Shown one piece after another: positions 1 to 11,400 of a stretch of DNA of 64,000 nt. Source of the stretch: Hyphomicrobium sp. Lineage in GTDB: Bacteria; Pseudomonadota; Alphaproteobacteria; Rhizobiales; Hyphomicrobiaceae. The notes under the pieces are model-generated. The model made no database searches and had not been told where the DNA came from. It saw only the letters and a list, made by a program, of their open reading frames with translations. The position numbers and the translations under genes are program-made. Location: positions 1 through 64,000 of the forward strand of contig NZ_WBUE01000013.1 of the NCBI RefSeq assembly GCF_009026145.1. Reading direction: 5' to 3'. The stretch's first letter is position 1. Each line of letters starts with the position of its first letter.

Positions 1-1255
<1,255 letters not shown>

Positions 1256-1428
1256 GCATTGCCCGCGCCAACGCCTTCTTGGCGGCAGCGGGTGACGGAG
1301 CGCAGGGGTATTGGGATTGCCTAAAGCGGCTAAGACAAAAAGCGTAGATCTCGAAAAGGGACTAATCGAATAGCATCCCCTGCGCTCGAGCCGCTCGTGT
1401 GCTGACACATGTTCGGTAAAAGCGCAAG

Positions 1429-1466
1429 AAAAACCGCGGGATGTGGCGTCGAGCCGCGGCTTTTCC
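1429..1466 (-). terminator. Intrinsic terminator downstream of aqpZ
   Basis: CCGCGG arms flanked by A-tract and T-tract form a hairpin (AAAAgCCGCGG ... CCGCGGTTTTT read on the minus strand), followed by a U-rich run. It lies about 20 bases after the aqpZ stop. The rhlE-like gene lies further along the same strand, so it would insulate the two genes. Confidence 0.6.
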
Positions 1467-1487
1467 TGCTGTGGATAGTGTCACGAA

Positions 1488-2162
1488 TTAGTCGTTATCG
1501 TCGATCAGCCAGCGCCCCAGGAGGCCGCCCAAGACGCCGCCGAGGATGGGCGCCACCCAGAACAGCCACAGCTGCGCTAAGGGCTCGCCGAGCGCGATGA
1601 CGGCGGTCGCCAGGCTGCGGGCCGGGTTCACGGAAGCGTTGTCGACGGGGATGGCCATGAGGTGGATGGCCGACAGCGTGAGGCCGATGGCGATGGCCGC
1701 AAAGCCGGCCGGCGCCCGGTCGGAGGTGACGCCCATGATGACGAAGATGAAGAGGGCCGTCAGCACCACCTCGATGACGAAGGCCGAAAGCATCGAATAT
1801 CCGTCGCCGCCGTACATGTTGGAGGCGAAGTTGCCGACTTCGAAGCCGCCGCTCTTGCCCGAGGCGATGAGGTAGAAAACGATGGCGGCGGCGATGCCGC
1901 CGAGGCATTGCGCCACGATGTAGGCGGGGGCCTCGCTCGCCGAGAAGCGGCGCCCGGCGACGAGCCCCAGAGTCACGGCGGGATTGAAATGTCCGCCGGA
2001 GATGTAGCCGACGGCGAAGATCATCGCCATGACCGAGAAGCCAATCGACAACGCGACGCCGACGATGCCGGCGATCGGAAACGAAAATAGTGCCGCACCG
2101 AGCACCGACGCCACGAGCATGAAGGTGCCGATAAATTCGGCGGCGAGTGCTCTGATCCGCAT
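1488..2162 (-). CDS. aqpZ: Aquaporin Z, water channel
   Basis: A 224-residue MIP-family channel with six hydrophobic segments and both NPA boxes: HFNPAV at about residues 58-63 and SVNPARS at about 177-183. The selectivity-filter His (AIHLMAIP) and the Arg after the second NPA are present, as in water-selective AqpZ. The position that is Thr183 in E. coli AqpZ is Ala here. The role is rapid osmotic water flow across the inner membrane. An upstream in-frame start at 2234 exists, but the ATG at 2162 is preceded by a strong GGGGAGGAG ribosome site and begins right at the first membrane segment (MRIRALAAEFIGTF), so I chose it. Transcribed divergently from the desaturase gene. Confidence 0.93.
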   Translation of the reverse strand: MRIRALAAEFIGTFMLVASVLGAALFSFPIAGIVGVALSIGFSVMAMIFAVGYISGGHFNPAVTLGLVAGRRFSASEAPAYIVAQCLGGIAAAIVFYLIASGKSGGFEVGNFASNMYGGDGYSMLSAFVIEVVLTALFIFVIMGVTSDRAPAGFAAIAIGLTLSAIHLMAIPVDNASVNPARSLATAVIALGEPLAQLWLFWVAPILGGVLGGLLGRWLIDDND

Positions 2163-2434
2163 GTCTCCTCCCCATTGCTGTCTGTGCTTCGCCGACGAAC
2201 GCACACCGCAATCGGGTGACACTTGCCGAAGCATGACAAGGCACCTCGCGACCCAATTACTAATGCTTCACGCGAACATTGGGCAACGGCACCCCGTGCA
2301 TTGCATGCATCGGCGTAACCCCAATGCAACGTCGTCGCAGCAAATCGGTTGCCTTGGCTGGGCGAATTACGGTTTGCCAGAATAGGTTGAACGGATTCGG
2401 CGAACCGCAGCGCTCAGGACGGGAAACTGCACAT

Positions 2435-3829
2435 ATGACAGCTCATGAAGCGACCGCGGGTGTTTCTGCGCGCAGGCTGCAGGCCGAATCGCAACCCGAC
2501 AAGCCGAATCGGCAGACCGGGGAGGAAGTGAAGGCGCTCAAGGCGCGCGACAACGTCACCAATTGGTGGCCGCTCGCCCGCATCTACCTCATCATCGTCG
2601 CATCGGTCGCCGGTGCCGTCTGGATGATCGAGGCGGCAAGAGCGGGCGACATCTCCTGGTGGTGGGCAGTGCCCGCAACGATCGTGGCGATCATCGTCAT
2701 CGGCGCTTCGCAGCATCAGTTCGGCGGCGCCATCCACGAAGGCACGCACTACATTCTCTTCGCCAACCGCACGCTCAACGAGTTGGCCTCCGACTGGCTC
2801 GGGGCGTTCCCGATCTTCACCACCACCTACCACTATCGCCTGCATCACCTCGCCCATCACCAGTTCGTCAACGATCCTGAGCGCGATCCCGACATCAGCC
2901 AGCTGCAAGACAGCGACCACTGGCTGGACTTTCCCATAACGCACGTCGAGATGCTGTGGGCGCTGTTGAAGCAGCTGTGGCTGCCCAATCTCTTCCGCTA
3001 CACGATCGTGCGCGCGCGCTACTCTTCGCTCGGCGGCGGTGCGCATAACCCCTATGCCGATCCCGAGCGGCCAGGCTCCATCCGCCCGTTGCGCGCCGGC
3101 ATCCTGTTTGCCGTGGGCGCGCCGCTCATCGTCGTGCCGCTCACCATGATGGGGAACTGGCTGGCGGTCGCGATCATCCTGCCGCTGATGTGGGCCGTCG
3201 TTGCCGGCATTCTCTGGATGCTTCCCGACGAAGCCTACCCGCGCACGCGCCTCGCTCCCGTGATCCCGCTGCGCTACATCGGCATCGGCCGCGTGACCTA
3301 CCTGGCGCTGCTCTACGGCGCGCTGTCGGCGGTGCAACTCGCCGGCTGGGGGCCCGCGTGGGCCTACTTCGGACTGCTGTGGCTGGTGCCGGTATTCACG
3401 ACTTTCCCGCTGTTCATGATCCTGCGCCAGTGGGTGCAGCACGGCAACGCCGACCGCGGACGCTACACCAACACGCGCGTTTTCCTCGTCGGCCCGCTGG
3501 TGCGCTACGCCGTGTTCCCGTGGGGCATGGACTATCACCTGCCGCACCATCTCATGGCGTCGGTGCCGCACTACAACCTCAAGCGCCTGCATGAGGTCCT
3601 GCTGCGCGATCCCGAGTACCGGGCAAAAGGGGTCATCGTCGAGGGCTACTTCGGCGACGAGGACAACGCCAACGGCCGCCCGACGGCCATGGGCGTGCTC
3701 GGCGCGGCGCACGCGCCCAAGCGGCACGAGGCGGCCTACGTCGACAACGCAGCAATAGAGTATGCGGATATCGCCGACGCGGCCGGCATCGCGCGCGAGG
3801 TCGAGGCCTCGCTGCGCCGCGGCCAATGA
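2435..3829 (+). CDS. Membrane fatty acid desaturase family protein
   Basis: A 464-residue di-iron membrane enzyme of the fatty-acid desaturase/hydroxylase superfamily. Three histidine boxes are visible: HEGTH at about 101-105, HYRLHHLAHH at about 133-142, and HLPHH at about 368-372, with hydrophobic hairpins between them. These His ligands hold the di-iron centre that oxidises an acyl chain or related lipid; the substrate cannot be told from sequence. The C-terminal 80 residues are hydrophilic. The open frame extends up to 2279, but the upstream part looks non-coding, and the ATG at 2435 has an AGGACGG-like site about ten bases before it. Family assignment is strong, substrate unknown. Confidence 0.88.
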   Translation: MTAHEATAGVSARRLQAESQPDKPNRQTGEEVKALKARDNVTNWWPLARIYLIIVASVAGAVWMIEAARAGDISWWWAVPATIVAIIVIGASQHQFGGAIHEGTHYILFANRTLNELASDWLGAFPIFTTTYHYRLHHLAHHQFVNDPERDPDISQLQDSDHWLDFPITHVEMLWALLKQLWLPNLFRYTIVRARYSSLGGGAHNPYADPERPGSIRPLRAGILFAVGAPLIVVPLTMMGNWLAVAIILPLMWAVVAGILWMLPDEAYPRTRLAPVIPLRYIGIGRVTYLALLYGALSAVQLAGWGPAWAYFGLLWLVPVFTTFPLFMILRQWVQHGNADRGRYTNTRVFLVGPLVRYAVFPWGMDYHLPHHLMASVPHYNLKRLHEVLLRDPEYRAKGVIVEGYFGDEDNANGRPTAMGVLGAAHAPKRHEAAYVDNAAIEYADIADAAGIAREVEASLRRGQ

Positions 3830-3878
3830 GTAGCGTCACCGTCGAAGAGGCGACGGGATCAAGCTTGCCAGCGCGGCG

Positions 3879-4046
3879 CTACGAGGCGCGATCGGTGCGT
3901 TCATAGAGTTCGCGCGTCGCGGCTTCGCGCCGCTGCTTCGCGCGCCGGCTCTCCGGCTCCTCGGTCTTCTCCTGGCCGTAGAAGATGAAGGCGCCGAGGA
4001 CCGCGGCGCCGACGAGCACCACCAAAAGCCACATCCAGGCCGTCAT
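3879..4046 (-). CDS. Small single-pass membrane protein (55 aa)
   Basis: A short reverse-strand frame reads MTAWMWLLVVLVGAAVLGAF followed by IFYGQEKTEEPESRRAKQRR and a charged tail ending in TDRAS. It has one transmembrane helix at about residues 4-22 and a highly charged, probably cytoplasmic helix. The ATG is preceded by GAGG at good spacing, and the composition (hydrophobic helix, then Glu/Arg-rich helix) looks selected rather than random. I do not recognise the family. It lies between the desaturase and L,D-transpeptidase genes, in the same direction as the latter but about 200 bases beyond its stop. Confidence 0.65.
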   Translation of the reverse strand: MTAWMWLLVVLVGAAVLGAFIFYGQEKTEEPESRRAKQRREAATRELYERTDRAS

Positions 4047-4194
4047 CTCGGTTTCCTCGCCATTGTGCGCAGATTACCGCTGCAAACATAACGGCCGGGG
4101 CCGGCAGACGTTCCATGCCGCCGCAGGTTTGAAATTCCGGCCGCTCGGCAATAATGAACGGGAAAGCCAACGCGCCATTGGAGCGGCGCAAACG

Positions 4195-4228
4195 CAAAGG
4201 TCGCGGGCGCCAGTGCCCGCGACCTTTG
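4195..4228 (-). terminator. Strong hairpin, probable terminator after the L,D-transpeptidase gene
   Basis: A perfect 14-bp inverted repeat (CAAAGGTCGCGGGC / GCCCGCGACCTTTG) with a 6-base loop lies about 35 bases after the stop at 4263. Sequence on both sides is T/A-containing but lacks a long U run, so termination efficiency is uncertain. Confidence 0.55.
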
Positions 4229-4262
4229 TTATTCCCACGCCATCGCCGTCAGGCGATGCGGC

Positions 4263-5939
4263 TCACCACCAGGGGAACTTGCCGCCGAACGGGCCGTACG
4301 GGCCGCCGCCATAGCCGCGGCGCCGGCGGCGGTCATAGCCGTCGTATCCGTATCCGTACCCGTAGCCCCAGTAGTCGTCGTAGAACTCGGGCCTCGGCTT
4401 CGGACGCAGGATGATGCCGCCCTGCGGCTCGCCGCTGAGCAGGACGATAAAGTCAGTGGCCTTGCCGGTTTCCTTGTGTGCCACCTCGTCGGAGACGATG
4501 AGCGAGGAGCCAGGCAGCACCAGCTCGGAAACGCGCTGCACGGTCTCCGCGGGTATCTCGATGCGGTCGAGGGCGGCGCTTGCCGCTGCCACGTCCGTGG
4601 GGATGCCGGGGACGGACGCGTTGCGCGGATGGCGGTTCATGCCGCTGCTCTGCTCGGGCTCGCCCGGCTGGCGTCCGGCGATGGACACGACGTTCCAGCG
4701 CATGTTGCGCCCGCCCGGCTGGTAGTCGACGGCGGTAAAGGTGTGCGTGCCGATCGGGGTCTCAGGATCGCGAATAGTCACGTCGCCTTCGTAGATCTGC
4801 TCCATAGCCTGGCGGATATAGAGCTTCTTGGCCTTCAGGCTGATGAACACCGAGACCGGCGACAGCTTGCGTTGGGCGTCGCGAGCGGCTTCCGCTGCGA
4901 CCTTCTGCTCCGCGTCGGCTGCCTTGAATGCTTCCTCGGCGCGCTTCAGCTCCTCGATCGCGGGCTTGTTCTCAGCCGTAACGGTCTCGAGCTTGGCCTT
5001 GGTTTCGGCGACCTTAGCGGTGGCCTTCGCCTTCTGCTCCTCGGCGCGCTTGATGGCGCTCTCCTTCTTGGCGCGAGCGAGGCTCTTCTCGGTGTCGGCC
5101 AGCCATTCGACCGCGTTCTTGTATGCCCTCTCGGCGCTGCGCAGGGCCTTGGTGGCGCGGGCGCTCTCACGCGTCCTCTGCTTCAAGATCAGGCGTTCGG
5201 CGTCGACCTTCCTCTCCAGCTCCTGGGCCTCCGCCGTCCTGGCGGCCATGATTGCCTGCAGCGCCGCGGTGCGCGTGGCGAGTTCGGGCGGATCGTTCGG
5301 CCCGCCGCCGACGTAGCGCGTGCCGTTGTCGTCATCGCTCGCCGTCGGCACCGAGATCGCCGCCGGGCTGAGCACCGCGACGTTGTCGCGGAACGGCGTC
5401 GGCTTGAACAGCAGCGGATGGGAGATGGGCGAGGGAGCCATGTTGTTGCGCGAGATGATGACGCGCATGCCGAGCTTGGTCTTGTCGAACAGCTGGTTGG
5501 CAAAGTCCTCGCGCAGGCGCACGCAGCCGTGCGAAGCCGGATAGCCGGGCAGGACACCGCCGTGCAGGGCAATGCCCGTCCAGGTGATGCGCTGCATGAA
5601 GGGCATGGCCGCATCGTCGTAGCGATTGGAGTAGTGCTCGCGGTTCTTCTGCAGAATCGCGTAGATGCCGGGTGGGGTATCGTTGGGGGTGGCGCCGCTG
5701 GACACCGGTCCCTGCATGATGGGTCCATCGGCATCGTAGATCGTAACGCGCTGGTCGCCCAAAGAGACGACGGCCAGCATCGGCTTTCCGGCTGGACGCG
5801 CCTGCTGCGGCTCCTGGTCCTGGTCGGCGGCCCGGCTGCTGCGCGAAGCGGCGGGCCCGGCGACGCCAACGGCCGCCGCCGTCAGCACGGCGAGGGAGAG
5901 GAGCGACGGGCGGCGACGCATCGTCGATAAAGACACCAT
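4263..5939 (-). CDS. L,D-transpeptidase with central coiled coil and degenerate second domain
   Basis: A 558-residue exported protein. Residues 1-38 form a signal peptide with an Ala-rich cleavage region. Residues about 52-165 are a YkuD catalytic domain with the signature HGGVLPGYPASHGCVRL, with His126 and nucleophile Cys139. About 225-350 is an Ala/Glu/Lys-rich coiled coil. About 355-505 resembles a second YkuD fold (VFISLKAKKLYIRQAMEQIY, TPIGTHTFTA) but no SHGC motif is visible. The last 35 residues are Tyr/Gly/Arg-rich (WGYGYGYGYDGYDRRRRRGY). L,D-transpeptidases make 3-3 peptidoglycan cross-links or attach proteins to the wall in the periplasm. The second domain may bind rather than catalyse (inference). 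Single gene with its own upstream region. Confidence 0.88.
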   Translation of the reverse strand: MVSLSTMRRRPSLLSLAVLTAAAVGVAGPAASRSSRAADQDQEPQQARPAGKPMLAVVSLGDQRVTIYDADGPIMQGPVSSGATPNDTPPGIYAILQKNREHYSNRYDDAAMPFMQRITWTGIALHGGVLPGYPASHGCVRLREDFANQLFDKTKLGMRVIISRNNMAPSPISHPLLFKPTPFRDNVAVLSPAAISVPTASDDDNGTRYVGGGPNDPPELATRTAALQAIMAARTAEAQELERKVDAERLILKQRTRESARATKALRSAERAYKNAVEWLADTEKSLARAKKESAIKRAEEQKAKATAKVAETKAKLETVTAENKPAIEELKRAEEAFKAADAEQKVAAEAARDAQRKLSPVSVFISLKAKKLYIRQAMEQIYEGDVTIRDPETPIGTHTFTAVDYQPGGRNMRWNVVSIAGRQPGEPEQSSGMNRHPRNASVPGIPTDVAAASAALDRIEIPAETVQRVSELVLPGSSLIVSDEVAHKETGKATDFIVLLSGEPQGGIILRPKPRPEFYDDYWGYGYGYGYDGYDRRRRRGYGGGPYGPFGGKFPWW

Positions 5940-6199
5940 GTTGAATAACCCTTAGAAAGCCCTAACCGCTGATCTAACTAGAGAAATCCTAAACTCCGAT
6001 TAGCGCAGATGGATCCAGGCCGGGTGCGGCCCAAGCGGCTGCCTATACAATTTACATCGACGGTCAAGCTGTTCAATTCACCAGCTTCCTAGTGGTATCC
6101 GGCGATGCGGCTTTTTGCGGGACAGGATGCGGCGATTTCAGGGGCAAGCGGCTGTACTGCTCGTTCGGCGGGCACCCCGGGGCCGCTGCCACGGGTGTC

Positions 6200-6904
6200 A
6201 TGATGGCTGATGCGGACCACCTTGAAATCGGCGCGCTGCTGTTCGAGGGCCTCGACCAAATCGACCTCAGCGGGCCATTCGAGGTCCTCTCGCGGCTGTC
6301 GAACTCGACTTATCGCATCTTCGCCAAGAGCCTCGAGCCGGTGCGCGACGTGCGCGGCCTGCGGCTTACCCCCGATGCGACGCTGGCGGACGCCCCGCGG
6401 CTCGACGTGCTGCACGTGCCGGGTGGCTTCGGGCAGCAGGCGCTGATGGACGACGAGGAAACGCTCCGCTGGGTGGCGCGCCAGGCGGCCGGAGCGCGAT
6501 ACGTGCTCTCGGTCTGCACCGGCGCCCTCATCTGCGGCGCCGCGGGGCTGCTCAAGGGAAGGCGGGCGACGACCCATTGGTCGGCGCACCATCTGCTGCC
6601 GCTGTTCGGCGCCATCCCCGTCGATGAGCGCGTGGTGATCGACGGCAGCCTCGTCTGCGCCGCCGGCGTGACGGCAGGCATCGACGGCGCCCTGCGCCTC
6701 GCCGGCCTGCTGCGCGGCGAGGACGCGGCCCGCACCATCCAGCTCTACATGCAGTACGCGCCCGAGCCGCCGTTCGACAGCGGCACGCCGCAGCGGGCGC
6801 CGGCGGCGATACTGGAGGCGGCGCGGCATTCGTTCGCCGCCATCACGCGCGAGCGCGAGGCGACGGCGCGCCGCGTCGCAAAGCGCCTTGGCATCGCCAT
6901 GTGA
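6200..6904 (+). CDS. DJ-1/PfpI family protein, isonitrile hydratase-like
   Basis: A 234-residue glutamine amidotransferase-like protein of the DJ-1/PfpI superfamily. It contains GLDQIDLSGPFEVL near the N-terminus, the nucleophile elbow SVCTGALICGAAGLLKGRRA with Cys at about residue 106, and TTHWSAHH. This arrangement is typical of isonitrile hydratase (InhA-type) and of the sensor half of GlxA/FtrA regulators; no C-terminal AraC domain is present. Likely a cytoplasmic enzyme acting on a small molecule; the substrate is not proven. The open frame begins at 6092, but homology-like sequence starts at the paired ATGs at 6200 and 6203, so I used 6200. Confidence in the superfamily is high, in isonitrile hydratase moderate. 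Confidence 0.82.
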   Translation: MMADADHLEIGALLFEGLDQIDLSGPFEVLSRLSNSTYRIFAKSLEPVRDVRGLRLTPDATLADAPRLDVLHVPGGFGQQALMDDEETLRWVARQAAGARYVLSVCTGALICGAAGLLKGRRATTHWSAHHLLPLFGAIPVDERVVIDGSLVCAAGVTAGIDGALRLAGLLRGEDAARTIQLYMQYAPEPPFDSGTPQRAPAAILEAARHSFAAITREREATARRVAKRLGIAM

Positions 6905-7196
6905 GGCCGTCACCAGACGACATTGACGCCGGCGTTGCCGCGCTCGATCTCGAGTTCGCCGCCATCGACATCGGTCGTCTAGCCGGCGGTGCCCCATATC
7001 CCGACACCATCAGTAAGTTGCGCAACGATGCCGCCGCCGGCCTCGAGCGCCGTCGCCGCGTGCGAAGGAGCGGGGGCTCTGCAACACGCAGCTTTTGGCC
7101 GCACCGGCGAGCATGCCCGCATTCGTACATCGGTCATGAACAGGGCCTTCATAGCGAAGCAACTTCCGATCTTGATTCGAGGAGAGTGTGGGACCG

Positions 7197-7634
7197 ATGC
7201 CGGCAATCGAAACGCAGATCGACATCGAGGCTCCAGCCAACAAAGTCTGGGGCTTCCTCACCGACTTTGCGGCGATGCCGACCTGGAATCCGTTTATCCG
7301 CCAGATCTCCGGCTCCCCTACGCCTGGCGCGCGCCTCAATGTGCAAATCGGGGCTCCCGGCCAGGCGGCGATGACGTTCAAGCCGACCGTGCTTGCCGCT
7401 TCGCCCGACAGCGAGCTGCGCTGGCTCGGAACCTTGATGGGGCGGTGGATGTTCGCCGGCGAGCACTATTTCCTGCTCGAGCCCATTAGCCCGCGTACAA
7501 CCCGTTTCACGCACGGCGAGCGCTTCTCCGGCCTCTTGGCACCCCTGCTGATGCGCGGGCGGACGCTGGAGGCAACGCAGCAAGGCTTCATCGCCATGAA
7601 CGAGGCCCTGAAGCAACGCGCGGAAGGTGGCTGA
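7197..7634 (+). CDS. SRPBCC (START-like) domain protein
   Basis: A 145-residue protein beginning MPAIETQIDIEAPANKVWGF, the classic opening of SRPBCC/polyketide-cyclase-like lipid-binding folds, followed by DFAAMPTWNPFIRQISG and a helical C-terminus. These proteins form a hydrophobic cavity for a small ligand; the function here is unknown. The frame allows a GTG at 7188, but GAGGAG is correctly spaced only for the ATG at 7197. It is the last ordinary gene before the displaced parE tail and the AT-richer island, so the island's left boundary lies just after its stop. Confidence 0.85.
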   Translation: MPAIETQIDIEAPANKVWGFLTDFAAMPTWNPFIRQISGSPTPGARLNVQIGAPGQAAMTFKPTVLAASPDSELRWLGTLMGRWMFAGEHYFLLEPISPRTTRFTHGERFSGLLAPLLMRGRTLEATQQGFIAMNEALKQRAEGG

Positions 7635-7658
7635 CAATCGCGGCGCGGCGCCAGGCGA

Positions 7659-7761
7659 TCAAATGTCCAGGTCGTGGGCGAACGCGGCGCGGTCCTGGAT
7701 GAAGCGGAAGCGCGCCTCGGGCTTCGACCCCATCAGCGCGTTGACCGCCTCCGGTACGGCC
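7659..7761 (-). pseudogene. Displaced duplicate of the parE 3' end
   Basis: On the minus strand this segment encodes EAVNALMGSKPEARFRFIQ, then DRAAFAHDLDI and a stop, nearly identical to the last 30 residues of the intact ParE ending at 9244. Across about 105 bases the two copies differ at roughly 14 positions, with an identical core of about 47 bases. There is no start or upstream parE sequence, so it is a remnant. The two copies are in the same orientation and bracket the genes at 7888-9181. See the finding on the island boundary. Confidence 0.88.
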
Positions 7762-7784
7762 TCAGCACCCTTGTTTACCCTAGG

Positions 7785-7813
7785 TTGACAGGTAAGATTA
7801 ACGCCCGTTTTAG
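7785..7813 (+). promoter_or_regulatory. Possible promoter of the island genes
   Basis: A consensus-like TTGACA at 7785-7790 is followed after 17 bases by TTTTAG, a weak -10. It sits immediately inside the left boundary of the island and points toward the toxin-like gene. Pattern match only. Confidence 0.3.
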
Positions 7814-7887
7814 CTGTTGCGCCTCAGAGGGCTTTGACTTATATGTCAATTCGAGAGTGCTTGCGTGACCGAGTTGCTGAGAAAAGG

Positions 7888-8394
7888 ATGTTTGAGGTTG
7901 TTCCACTCTTAGCGTCGTCAAAACCTCGGCCGAGGAGCGTTTGGGCCGAGGCTTTCGTATTTGAACAACTCAGCCCGGGCACTGCCACTGAGGAGTTTGC
8001 ATTGGAGTCTGGCCGGCTGCGTCGAAAGCTCGAGAGTATCGTCACAGGCAAGCGAATCGTAGTCGGCGATCGCGGTGACAGGCACTGTGACGTGAAGCGC
8101 CTCGAGCCGTCAAAAACAGAGGTTTGGGAGATCCGCGAGCGCGACAATCCAAGTATCCGCATTTTTTTCCGTTTCATTGAGCGAGACTGCCTCGCGGCCA
8201 CCAACATTCGCTTGGTCAGAGACCTATTCGCGATCAGGTGGTTGCGAAATGGCATGGAGATTTGGCCAATCTGGCGGATGGAAATCCGCCGCTGCAAAGC
8301 TATCTGGCGCAATCTGTTTCTGACGTACCCGCCTCACACTGGAGTGTGCATCGATGACTACATCTCAGACGCAATTGGATCAGGCACTTTCTGA
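7888..8394 (+). CDS. Putative toxin, HigB/phage Gp49-like
   Basis: A 168-residue protein beginning MFEVVPLL. It contains DVKRLEPSKTEVWEIRERDN and IRIFFRFIERDCLAATNI, which resemble the RelE/HigB (Gp49-like) mRNA-interferase fold, in which a core 'VKRL...WElR....RilFf' sheet is common. The Arg/Trp-rich C-terminal part (RWLRNGMEIWPIWRMEIRRC) extends beyond a minimal toxin. The next gene is an HTH protein whose ATG lies inside this reading frame, giving the toxin-first, antitoxin-second order of higBA loci. The frame is open from 7834 with other possible starts at 7834 and 7843. I chose 7888 because the similarity begins there. Base composition is clearly lower in GC than flanking genes. Toxin identity is inferred. 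Confidence 0.55.
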   Translation: MFEVVPLLASSKPRPRSVWAEAFVFEQLSPGTATEEFALESGRLRRKLESIVTGKRIVVGDRGDRHCDVKRLEPSKTEVWEIRERDNPSIRIFFRFIERDCLAATNIRLVRDLFAIRWLRNGMEIWPIWRMEIRRCKAIWRNLFLTYPPHTGVCIDDYISDAIGSGTF

Positions 8395-8800
8395 GCCTCA
8401 GATCAATAAGTTTTGGCTAGGCTATTTCCAGGAGGGTTTCCGAGAGGAAGTCCACCAGCAGTTGCTTGAGATATTCGAGACCCTAAAGAAGAGTAGCGGA
8501 TGGACGCGCTCCGATCTGGCCAGAAAGATCGGGCGGCGCCCTGAGCAGGTCACGCGCTGGTTGTCTGCTCCAACAAATCTTGAGATCGACACGATCAGCG
8601 ACATGGCGCTAGGCATGCGAGTAGTGCCCAGACTACGGTTTGAGCCTGTGAAAGACAGCATCAGTGATGGAAAGCCAAATTTGACTAACCCTGTCGCTGA
8701 TTTTGTGGCGGCAAGTACGGCCTCTCAAACAGTGCTGATGAAACCGACTCCGACTGCCGCCACATCCTATGAAATTCTGTCGCGGTCTGAGGCTGCTTAG
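8354..8800 (+). CDS. HTH domain protein, probable antitoxin
   Basis: A 148-residue protein with a helix-turn-helix of the XRE/Cro type at about residues 48-85 (GWTRSDLARKIGRRPEQVTR, then WLSAPTNLEIDTISDMALGM). The rest is polar and probably disordered. Its ATG is preceded by GGAG and overlaps the end of the toxin-like gene by 41 bases, implying translational coupling. In type II systems the HTH partner both neutralises the toxin and represses the operon; that role is inferred from order and fold. Like its neighbours it is AT-richer than the core: 28 of 60 bases are G or C on the line starting at 8641. Confidence 0.72.
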   Translation: MTTSQTQLDQALSEPQINKFWLGYFQEGFREEVHQQLLEIFETLKKSSGWTRSDLARKIGRRPEQVTRWLSAPTNLEIDTISDMALGMRVVPRLRFEPVKDSISDGKPNLTNPVADFVAASTASQTVLMKPTPTAATSYEILSRSEAA

Positions 8801-8803
8801 GCC

Positions 8804-9181
8804 ATGCTTGGCACCTTCCGAAACGTGAGCATATGCGAAGACGTGCGCGAGGAGGTTGGCAACAAGAAATCGCTTATGGGAGTATTTTCGGGGGACCTCG
8901 TAGTTCCGGTCTTCCCGGCTCGTATAAAGGTGGCCTTTTACGCAGAGTATATTCCTACTCCGGGAGTTGAATCGCACGAACTTACGTTTTCAATAGGAGT
9001 AGGCTCTGAAGAGGTTGCGGCGGCTGGAATTCGCGTCGCCACACCACAAGGCGAAGTGGCAACATTGATATTGCCACAGGGAATTGCGCAGTTTGAAGCG
9101 CCAGGAGATATTGTGCTGAAAGTCAGTTGTGAAGGGGAAACGAGAGAGCTGCTTCGCAAGTCAGTGCGGCTGCCGGATTAG
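8804..9181 (+). CDS. DUF6941-like beta-rich protein of the island
   Basis: A 125-residue protein (MLGTFRNVSICEDVREEVGN, then KKSLMGVFSGDLVVPVFPAR) with alternating beta-strand-like segments. The opening 'CEDVREE.GNK.SLMGVF...VVP.FPA' matches my recollection of the DUF6941 family, small proteins of unknown role often found in accessory regions. It starts 3 bases after the stop of the HTH gene, so the three island genes form one operon. Its stop lies 23 bases before a 21-bp tandem repeat and 63 bases before the parE stop codon. Function unknown. Confidence 0.62.
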   Translation: MLGTFRNVSICEDVREEVGNKKSLMGVFSGDLVVPVFPARIKVAFYAEYIPTPGVESHELTFSIGVGSEEVAAAGIRVATPQGEVATLILPQGIAQFEAPGDIVLKVSCEGETRELLRKSVRLPD

Positions 9182-9204
9182 AAGTCTTTTTTCGAGCGCG
9201 CCGC

Positions 9205-9243
9205 CACGGTTGTGCGGGCCGATCACACGGTTGTGCGGGCCGA

Positions 9244-9246
<3 letters not shown>
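9205..9246. repeat. Two tandem 21-bp repeats overlapping the parE stop codon
   Basis: The unit CACGGTTGTGCGGGCCGATC+A occurs at 9205-9225 and again, identical, at 9226-9246. The right copy ends in the TCA that is the parE stop codon on the minus strand. The displaced parE tail at 7659 does not carry this unit. It marks the right edge of the island. Confidence 0.9.
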
Positions 9247-11256
<2,010 letters not shown>

Positions 11257-11400
11257 GCGTCTTTCCCGTCGATGCTGCATGCCGTCCGGCACGGAACGCG
11301 GGGACGAATGGCCGAGAGCGGCGAATCCCTAGTTTGTGGTTGGAGATGACCTCGCATGCGCCGGCCCGGCTTGGCAAGCGCCGGCAATTCCTGAAGCCGA

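Noticed and set aside
2279..2434. N-terminal extension of the desaturase from 2279
   Set aside because: The extra 52 residues are Arg/Cys-rich and unlike the family, and no ribosome site precedes 2279.
6905..7196. Possible decayed gene on the minus strand (a frame ending TTDVDGGELEIERGNAGVNV... after an internal TAG)
   Set aside because: One in-frame stop interrupts it, no family is recognisable and no start is evident. It may be a relic but I cannot support a call.
7674..7868. Plus-strand frame over the displaced parE tail
   Set aside because: It is the antisense of the parE remnant and crosses the island boundary, so it is not a gene.
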